From Perkinsus olseni (Eukaryota; Perkinsozoa; Perkinsida): a DNA stretch of 27,687 bases. Made by a program: the position numbers and the translations under genes. The stretch lies in assembly GCA_013115125.1 (NCBI GenBank), contig JABANN010000461.1:1-27687 (forward strand), read 5' to 3'. The notes under the pieces were generated by a model. It was not told where the DNA came from. It was given only the letters and a program-made list of their open reading frames with translations, and searched no databases. Shown piece by piece: positions 21,214 to 27,687 of this stretch. The first letter of the stretch is position 1. Each line of letters opens with the position of its first letter.

Positions 21214-21397
21214 TAGATCCCCATCAACATCAGCATCATCATCATCACCTTTCGTTGACCCGATGGTATCAGCAGGTAAATGTATTAAATGCTTATTAGA
21301 GGGTAATTATATAAATGGTAATAATCATGTGGATTATTATGATGTTTACCTATCACAGAATGATAGGGATAATCGTGATAATAATAGTAATAATTAG
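19550..21397 (+). CDS. SPR: Sepiapterin reductase-like short-chain dehydrogenase, eight exons
   Basis: Exons 19550-19834, 19881-19982, 20034-20184, 20251-20345, 20439-20621, 20690-20819, 20912-21022 and 21234-21397 give 1221 nt and 406 residues, all in phase. The last junction is least certain. The family reduces 6-pyruvoyl-tetrahydropterin and sepiapterin with NADPH in tetrahydrobiopterin synthesis. Seen: nucleotide loop TGVTGVFG (30-37) followed by KALLVEFLKALP; LIGRDKERLEEVW; NAG (178-180) then VEPVGYLTD; NLTS (206-209); catalytic Ser257 in NTTSLAAE; YAMGK (Tyr270, Lys274); WSPGPMYGPMT; and a C-terminal DPMVSAGKCIKCLLEGNY followed by HVDYYD, which matches the end of sepiapterin reductase (SxxKLLxLLE, HVDFYD). 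It is about 145 residues longer than the animal enzyme because of Asn, Ser and Asp runs inserted between core elements. SDR is certain; the exact substrate is inferred. Confidence 0.8.
20506..20543 (+). repeat. (GAT)n run encoding poly-Asp in the SDR gene
   Basis: Twelve GAT codons encode an Asp run at about residues 235-246, between the NLTS helix and the strand that carries the catalytic serine. In SDR folds this is a surface loop, so it may be tolerated. Confidence 0.9.
21023..21233 (+). other. Long repeat-bearing intron 7 of the SDR gene
   Basis: A 211-nt GTAAGG...CAG intron is proposed because it joins the KLTERHTTTT segment to SSSSPFVDPMV with correct phase and family-like spacing. It contains a (CAT)n run at 21177-21214. 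An alternative is a partly exonic reading that would include YYSIQYRQERAY (about 21135-21170), so an extra exon cannot be excluded. Confidence 0.5.
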
Positions 21398-21536
21398 AAC
21401 ACCAACCCAATCATCATATGTCCATTCCAATATAATACTAATCATCTCATTATTACTGTTACTACTGCACATTACTGGTGTTATTGGTGTATAGAGAATA
21501 GTAGTAATATCAATGGTGGTGGAGGTGGTGATGGTT

Positions 21537-21554
21537 TATCTCTTCATCCCACAG
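21537..21554 (+). promoter_or_regulatory. Pyrimidine-rich acceptor before the RNPS1-like gene
   Basis: The sequence TCTCTTCATCCCACAG ends in AG at 21553-21554, 35 bases before the start ATG at 21590. This is again a strong acceptor by sequence ahead of a first exon. Confidence 0.45.
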
Positions 21555-21589
21555 CAGGAGTATTGATATTGTCATATTCATCATCATAT

Positions 21590-23126
21590 ATGGTTACCCC
21601 AACATCATCTAATAGGAGAGGTAGGAGTAGGAGGAGTAGAAGTATTGATAGTAATAGTAGTAGAGGTAGTCATGGGATGGTAATGATGAAAAAGAAGAAG
21701 AATAGGGACTATGATGATGACGATGGTGATAATGGCATAAAGGCAGCACCAGTCTCACACACTAGGAGTAGTCATCATCAACGACATCATCATCATCATC
21801 ACCAACGGCATCATCATCATCATCAATGTAAAATTATCATGATGGTGTCAGGATCCGCCGACGTTGGTCATCATCATCATCAATCGACGTCGACTACTGC
21901 TACTACCACCTTACATGTATCAAATCTTACACGTAATATTAACGAGGATCATCTCTATGAGATATTCGGTAATAATAATAATAACGATAATACTCATTAC
22001 TATTATAATAATAATGATAATAATCATCATCCTGATGATATTATTATAAATATTATTACTTCAGGTACATTCGCTGAAGTTGTTGATGTTGATCTAGCCA
22101 TTGATGACAAAGTTAATTTACCTAAAGGTTATGCTCATGTTATATTACCTAATAGAGAAGCTGCTAAGGATGCTATATACCACCTTCACCATGCACAGAT
22201 AGATGGCAATGTTATCAATGTGATGGCAATGATGTTATCAATCATCATACTACTACTACTACTACCACTCCTTACCCATAACACATTCAATAACCTCCTC
22301 AGATCCGATTCGCCCATAACAGCGGTGGTGGTGGCGGCGGTGGCGGTGGTGATGATAAGACAAGGGACCATCGTGATGATGAAGGTAGTAGATTTAGTAT
22401 TATTTACTTCGTAATCCACACGTTACAATGACGTATCCCGCACTATCACCCGTAGACACTAGTGCGGACCGTAGACACCATGATCATGGTGATAGAGATC
22501 ATGATGCTAATACTCAAGGTTCCAAACGTAATAGTAGGAGTAGATCTTACGATGATGATGAGGATGATGATGATGATAGTAAGAGGAGGAGGAGACCAAG
22601 AAGCACTACGCTGCATAGAGGCGACAACAACGACGTGAGGTGAGTTTAGGTCATTACACGACCAAGCATTATGAGCGCATCTGTTGAATCCTTATTTATG
22701 ATGATCAGTACGAGACGGGATGATGATGATCGTGATGGTCGTGGCAGCAGGAGCAGCAGTGAAAAGAAGAGGAGACTACGAACTAGGTCCTCTTCTCCAT
22801 CATTGTTGGCTTCAATTCCACATGAAAGGGATCCAATTAGTAGTCGTCAAGAGAGGCAGCAAGAGGAGGAGGAGGACGCAGGAGCTCATCAAACGAGGGC
22901 GGACCGACATCAGGGTTCCTACACGACAGCAACTGCTGATGATGATAATGAAAGGAGGGGTTCTAGATCATTATCATCAAATCATCATCATCATCAGAGA
23001 GAATCACAGGTAATATACACCATCACTACTACTACAACCATTGGTATTATTAATGAGTAGGTTGGACCGAGGCATCGTTACAATCCCAACAGCAGCAGCA
23101 GCAGCACTGGTCGTATGGCAGCTTAA
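21590..23126 (+). CDS. RNPS1: RNPS1/SR45-like splicing factor (RRM plus RS/RD domain)
   Basis: Exons 21590-21968, 22065-22219, 22303-22396, 22456-22639, 22709-23009 and 23061-23126 sum to 1179 nt and 392 residues, all in phase. RNPS1 is a nuclear protein of the ASAP/PSAP complexes that joins the exon junction complex and promotes splicing. Seen: an N-terminal RS-like stretch (RRGRSRRSRSIDSNSS), Lys and His runs, then one RRM at about 107-185 with LHVSNLTRNINEDHLYEIFG, KGYAHVIL (RNP1, 147-154) and QIDGNVINIRF. The phrase LTRNxxxDHxxEIF is specific to RNPS1 rather than to general SR proteins. After a Gly-rich hinge the C-terminal 200 residues are rich in Arg, Ser and Asp (RSRS, KRRRRPRS, RTRSSSPS), an RS domain with many RD steps. 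The histidine runs at 67-78 are unusual. The start is the first ATG in frame. Confidence 0.88.
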
Positions 23127-23595
23127 TTATCAACAAAAGTAATGATCGCCATATGACCTCGACTCTCATATCGACCTTACTCCTCCTCCTCCTCTCCCTT
23201 CTAACTGTACCCCCGCCCAGCTATTAGATGTCTTCTTCTTCTTCTCTTTATTAGCACAGTGTTATCAATTAGGATTGGAGCAGTTCGTACAAATGCGGTC
23301 ATTCTTCATTCATCGATACGATTAGTGTCTACTCATTGAAGAAAGATAACTTCTCAGCCGTCTTTCACCGTAGGCGTTGGCACCTCACACTTACTGCCGT
23401 GTGATGATGATGATTGAACCTTCAATGGGGGGATATGCAATGCAAGATCCCCGCAGTGATTAAGACTGTTGGCAGAGGGATTGTCGAGCACCTCGTTAAT
23501 GGGACCTTTTTCATCAGTATTTTCGTACCACCTTACTTGTGTTACTACATCATATGCTACTACGCTCGTCATCATTATCACAGTGTCTAACGTCG
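23127..23595. other. Spacer with pyrimidine tract and an uncertain minus-strand frame
   Basis: A strong pyrimidine tract lies at about 23166-23220. An open minus-strand stretch (23581-23354) has fairly balanced composition (for example VVTQVRWYENTDEKG, then CGDLALHIPPLKV) and could be an exon, but no partner exons with matching phase were found and its upstream part overlaps the plus-strand gene at 23596. It is left as undecided. Confidence 0.3.
23564..23583 (+). promoter_or_regulatory. Pyrimidine-rich acceptor before the 23596 start
   Basis: The stretch ends in TTATCACAG at 23583 and leaves a 12-base leader before the ATG at 23596. It supports that ATG as the true start of the small gene. 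Confidence 0.4.
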
Positions 23596-23785
23596 ATGAG
23601 GAGAACAGCGATGTCTGAGATGCTACAACGAGGATGGGTGAGGCATGGCGGCCTGCCTTCCCCCATGCTGAGCAGCAGCAGCAGCAGCAGCAACACCACT
23701 CACTTTACACTATCCTTCTATCATCATCATCGTCGTTACTACTTAGACCGCCACAAGTAATATGATACAACGACGAAGAACCTCG

Positions 23786-23820
<35 letters not shown>

Positions 23821-24086
23821 GGCGGTGGTGGCAGACGACGATGACCTCACCACCACCGCTCCTACTGCCAATTCGGGATATATTAGTTCTACGATTAGCA
23901 TGATACCCTCCAACCCTTATGCTCAAACCATGATCGCAGCGATCGATAAGAATTATTGGAACATAGGACGTTTGAGGTGAGTATACAACAACAGCAGCAG
24001 CAGCAGCAGCATCATCATCATTGGTATTATTATGCAGAAATAAAGAATTATGGATGAGTAGGAAAGTTGAAGGGAACTATAAGTAA
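23596..24086 (+). CDS. Small hypothetical protein, three exons
   Basis: Exons 23596-23637, 23747-23976 and 24038-24086 give 321 nt and 106 residues with matching phases (0 and 2) and GTGAG-type donors. The first exon encodes MRRTAMSEMLQRGW, the second begins TATSNMIQRRRT, passes through a run of Ser and an acidic patch, and then encodes ISMIPSNPYAQTMIAAID and KNYWNIGRLR. The last exon encodes NKELWMSRKVEGNYK. The C-terminal 45 residues look globular and conserved in style, but no family was recognised. No signal peptide or membrane segment is present. Intron 1 holds a (CAG)n run and intron 2 another. Confidence 0.5.
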
Positions 24087-24509
24087 TATACAAATATGAT
24101 CATACAATTAATGATAGTAGTAAGCAGGACGACTTGTATTCAGTATGAATCGTTTTTTGAGGGGCAAGCATGGACCAGCTCATTATGGTAAATGGTGGAG
24201 CAGGCGGTTTAGGTAGTATGGCAGATACTGCTACTGATGCTGCTGTCATCCATATTCTATCAATCCCACCACCGCTATACGTCTATCATCATCATCATTC
24301 AGGCACAATCGTGGTTGTAGAGGTGCATTCGGCACAAGGCATGTGAATGACAATGCTTTACGTTTTCAATCAATGAGGCACAACTAATGGTCATGCTAGT
24401 GATGATCTTAATGTCAGCAGTACTACGGATCTTGGTGAATATATTGTAGTTCTACTCGGTTTCAGCGTTATTATCATCATTATCATGATCATTTGTTGGA
24501 AATAAGGAG
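24087..24509 (+). other. Possible exon of a small membrane protein
   Basis: The stretch 24378-24505 follows an AG and reads GTTNGHASDDLNVSSTTDLG, then a clear membrane segment (YIVVLLGFSVIIIIIMIICW) and a stop, the form of a type I membrane protein tail. Upstream exon pieces could be drawn (an ATG at 24171 and an acceptor near 24300) but the phases did not join convincingly, so no gene is called. Confidence 0.25.
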
Positions 24510-25065
24510 GCCACTAGTGTTTATCGCTTTCCATAGCTATATACACATCATTGTTGTGTTTGTATTGCTCATCAACGATATAATGAGAGGTTTTATCATG
24601 GAGGTTTAAATAGCGCGTGAGGAGCGTTGTTAGAACACTCCTGCCCCTCACCATCCCGCGATTCAACGCTTCAATAAACACGATTCTACGTCCTGGGTAG
24701 TGTTTTCCGTCACCAGCAGCAACGTTCGATAGGACTTCTTCTAGACTGCGACATCGCCAGGCACATCGCTATAACGATTAGGTTTATTATGTCGACGTCC
24801 TTAGCAGCCATTGCTGCCACTGCTGCTGTTCTTCGATACCCCATCCCAACCATCTGTGCGCGTTATCTTGAGTCTTCGATATACGCGCCCCTCGGGTATG
24901 ATATTCAATCTCGGTCTATGATATACAGTCCTCCAAATAAGTACTTCAACTATTAATCTTCCGGTTCATTGCAGCACACCGATAGAAAGCGCGTCTTTCC
25001 AATAGCCATCCATCTGAATTTCACCGCTCGACTCGGCTAAATCGGTTATGCCGACTCGGCTTCAA
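24510..25065. other. Repeat-poor flank of the retroelement, no gene seen
   Basis: Triplet repeats stop near 24.3 kb and the sequence becomes more GC-balanced from about 24.6 kb. No coding region was recognised. It sits just downstream, in element orientation, of the pol region and may hold its 3' untranslated part and LTR, but no terminal repeat can be shown because the other end lies outside the window. Confidence 0.35.
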
Positions 25066-27687
25066 TCATCCGAGTATCCTATCATCGGCATTAGGTTGAT
25101 CTAATTCGGGGAGCATCTGGTTCATCAACAGTACGCGTAGGAGCGTCATTGGGCCTTGGAGCAGCCGGTGAGGAACCATCTTCAGAATTGTTATCAGCAG
25201 GAGACCGGGGCGATCTTCGACATCATCATCGGAATCGTCGTCATGATCACCGAGCTCATGGAAGGGCTTCAAGTTAGCAGTTGCGGCCTTGAAGTTAACA
25301 CCGTTGCGAAGGATAGTATTGACACTTCCACGAGTCTCCAAGACCGGATAAGGGCCTTCCCAGCTTCAAGCAATGAATCTACCAGCTTTCCTCGTCCATA
25401 GCAGAACCTTCTGACCAGGCTGTAAGTCGAACAACCGTCTCCTAGACAGCGTGGCCATACGAACCTTCTCACGCAGGTTGCACCAGATAGCCGTCCAACG
25501 CTTCCACTTTGTAGTTTGTCTCTCCTTCATCACAGTGAATAGCTGGTTGGAATCGTTGAAGAAGGGCCTCAGGAGGGAGGTTCTCGTGGTAGTTCTCGCC
25601 AGGGAAGTCGTCTTCTCTGGGATCGAGCTCAGGGATCCTCGGCTCCGTATACCAACATAAAGCGTGGGGGGACAAGTCGTCGTCGGTCGTGAATGGGGTG
25701 ATATTCCATACCCGCACAACACGGTAGAAGGGAAAAGTCCAGCTCGTAAAGTCCGCGTTGTCGGGGTCGTCGAGCTGGACACATTCGTTGATATACTCGT
25801 GCAGATCTTTGTGGGGGCGTTCAGAGGCACCAGCCAGAGATAGGAGAGTCCCTCGGCAGAATCTTCAGGGATATAGAGTGACGGTCACAAAAGTACCTGA
25901 ATGCTTAGCTCACCAGTGAGGTGTCTTGAGCTATCAGCAGGATTTGTGGATGACCTCGCAAGATAGCTTCGGTCTGCAAGTAGTAGCCCTCAAGTAGTTC
26001 GTAGCCATATCCATCACAACCGAGCCGTAGTTCTGGCCGTCGGGGTCTTTATTGAACCGTTGTAGCACTATGTGCTCGGTGCGCCGATGGAGGCTCGGGG
26101 TTCGATCCCGAGCCATGGCATTATTATTTTATTTTCTTTGATTATTGTGACGGGCTGTCTATTATGATTCCTAAGTGATTCACTCAGCCTAACACAATGA
26201 CGCTAGTGGAGAGTAGTTTCCTTCATTGCGATAGCTAGGAGTTTGCAGGTTTATTTTCCTCCTCTGGTTGTGTTTCAATGAGTAATCAAGGAGATAACAA
26301 TCCCTCCATTAATAGGAAGACGTACAAGGACGCCGTCCTCCAAGACCGTTGAGATAAGGATGAGCTGCTCGCACCAGGCATAGGTGGGGACCAGTCATAT
26401 CAATGGCACAGACTTGAAGACACCCAGCAGCACCAGGCCATGGGATGGCCCCCATAGACTGGCGTTGTACACGATCAGCACGAGAAAACTGACAGCGTTC
26501 ACAGGTATCCACATGTCGGTCACGAGCCATACCATGCCAGAAGTAGCGCTGCTTGAGCAGTTTCGGTGTGCCAGCACGTCCACGATGTCCAACTGAATGA
26601 ACTCGACCAACCAAATTTTCCTTGAGCTCATCGTCGTTAACCAAGATGACGGGAGGTGGTCTTACTATCGTCCGTGGAGTCGACGTCGATAGTCACGATA
26701 CGAGCAACCGAACCTTTGGGTAGCACTTCGTAGTAGGGACTAGCCCGAGAATGTCCATCCTAGGGTTCTCAGCCTAACCTTAAAGGAGCTCTTCTACAGT
26801 GACTTAATCTCCAAGGGTCGTCCTCGATGGTGTTCACTCCTAAACAGGCGAAGTCTCCGGTTCAGCTTGGAGTAGTCAGTGGTGAACTGCCCTGTGGGGC
26901 ATCCTGGGGCGGCGCAGGGAAGCAGAATGTTGTAGGCGATGTCAGTAGACCTTCAGTGATGACCGAGGGGTAGGGGGGCGGTGACACTCGTCAAGTTGAG
27001 GTGACCCAGCTCTACGATCCGATGGATTACATTCTCCTCGAACATGGCGTACTCACGCTTGCATACCCTGCTTGTTAAGGCCCTGGATGATGTCTTCAAC
27101 AATCTTCAGTGGGAGTTGCTCAAGCCGTCCAAGTTTCGCCTTAGCCGAGCTGGTCTTGCGGAGGCGATGAAGATTGATAGCACTGTCGGTAAGGATTAGC
27201 TCCTTCTGAACGATAGTCTGTCGAGCCGCCTGATCTACAGGAAATAGCGAGACATGCTCGAAGAACCGAGTGTGAACTGGATTGCCGCCTCTCACGCCTA
27301 CGCAGAAGGCTTCGGCACTACCGTCGCAGAAGATGAAGATACCGTTCGAAATCTCAACGTGATGAAGAACCGGTTGCTGTAAGGAAAGTCCACAGAACCA
27401 GGTTGCCATCGTATTGCGGAAGTCTTCTGAACATGTAAAGTCCCACGGAGCGTCGTTGTTACCAATCTCGCGGGCTCGGAAGCGGGCAAATACGAAACTT
27501 TCGAAGAAGAGTCCTAGAGGGTCATAGTAGCGATTGACGAAGCCGATGGCCTCCCGTTTCGGGAGAGATTGACCTAGCCTTGTCGTGGGTACCGTAACGA
27601 AACAGGATCACGTCGGAGCCAATCTCAACCTGATATCCAAGGACAGACCGGTAAGTCGCCGTCGGACACGGAGAGAAGTTGTTCAAG
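25066..27687 (-). mobile_element. Fossil BEL/Pao LTR retroelement, pol region, runs off the right edge
   Basis: Read on the minus strand from the right edge, the parts come in the BEL/Pao order. First, the connection region with the YDPLG motif (about 27512-27530) typical of the Pao pol. Next, an RNase H-like stretch (about 27400-27053, with FCDGSAEAFCVGV). Then the integrase zinc-binding domain with paired His and paired Cys (about 26610-26470). Then the integrase core (IDMTGP near 26400 and VVMDMATNYL near 26010). Last, an integrase C-terminal segment ending near 25066. Protease and reverse transcriptase would lie beyond 27687. The element is broken, with several interruptions, and is not recent by that measure; its age cannot be dated because no LTR pair is visible. 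BEL/Pao elements are common in perkinsids. Base composition differs from the host genes: there are no triplet microsatellites. Confidence 0.75.
26063..26344 (+). mobile_element. SINE-like insertion with a Pol III B-box inside the BEL/Pao integrase
   Basis: About 280 bases without integrase similarity separate two integrase core pieces. The interval is bounded by a 7-bp direct repeat, ACCGTTG (26056-26062 and 26345-26351), as a target-site duplication would be. Near its left end is a tRNA-like B-box GGTTCGATCCC set in an 8-bp hairpin (GGCTCGGG and CCCGAGCC), followed by ATGGCA and an AT-rich stretch. An A-box is not clear and the hairpin loop is offset by a base from a true T-arm, so it is not a functional tRNA gene. 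A tRNA-derived SINE is the simplest reading; 7 bp is a short duplication and could be chance. Confidence 0.4.

Noticed and set aside
23354-23581. Stand-alone minus-strand gene
   Set aside because: No in-phase partner exons or convincing start were found and the region upstream is better explained by the plus-strand gene at 23596; kept only as an uncertain stretch.
24580-24700. LTR boundary at the TGTTAGAACA palindrome
   Set aside because: A TG/CA-like palindrome alone is not evidence; no second copy of the putative LTR is in the window.
25156-25660. Plus-strand open frames at the right end
   Set aside because: They are antisense to the integrase C-terminal part of the retroelement and show no family likeness.
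26063-26120. Functional tRNA gene
   Set aside because: A B-box and a hairpin are present, but the loop is shifted by one base, no anticodon arm of normal length fits, and no 5' acceptor strand pairs with the 3' side.

Overview
The window looks like a gene-dense stretch of a protist nuclear genome. Genes lie on both strands, almost all are split by very short GT-AG introns (about 38-110 nt for most), and intergenic gaps are often only 100-500 bases. Triplet microsatellites (ATG/CAT, AAC/GTT, ATC) occur in exons, introns and spacers. Pyrimidine-rich AG acceptors sit just upstream of several start codons, which suggests spliced-leader trans-splicing. The right end carries a decayed BEL/Pao retroelement. 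Together with an RJL-type GTPase and apicomplexan-like RAP and DHHC genes, this points to an alveolate, most plausibly a Perkinsus-like species. That assignment is inference from gene style, not proof.

Layout, left to right. 315-2842 (+): ten-exon gene ending in a RAP-like domain. 2943-5402 (+): intronless OSCA/CSC1/TMEM63-type channel. 5597-7051 (-): eight-exon DHHC palmitoyltransferase. 7361-8011 (+): secreted or anchored Thr/Cys-rich glycoprotein. 8330-9297 (+): seven-exon EF-hand protein. 9571-10664 (+): unrecognised but clearly coding gene. 10922-15137 (-): coiled-coil protein in about two dozen small exons. 15262-17005 (-): J domain, SAP-like motif and RJL GTPase in one model. 17242-19302 (+): low-complexity protein with a 33-bp coding minisatellite and an assembly gap. 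19550-21397 (+): sepiapterin-reductase-like SDR. 21590-23126 (+): RNPS1-like RRM/RS protein. 23596-24086 (+): small hypothetical gene. From about 24.6 kb the sequence loses the triplet repeats and becomes more GC-balanced; 25066-27687 is a broken BEL/Pao pol region on the minus strand, itself interrupted by a short insertion with a Pol III B-box.

Exon models were built by hand by requiring GT-AG ends, matching phases and recognisable protein. For seven genes (RAP-like, DHHC, EF-hand, J-RJL, SDR, RNPS1-like and the small gene) the exon lengths sum to an exact multiple of three. The genes do not form an obvious pathway. They are mostly housekeeping functions: membrane channel, protein lipidation, Ca2+ sensing, flagellum-linked GTPase, pterin reduction and mRNA processing. 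The strongest biology is the J-SAP-RJL fusion, the frequent non-canonical GTAATA 5' splice site, and the likely trans-splicing acceptors.
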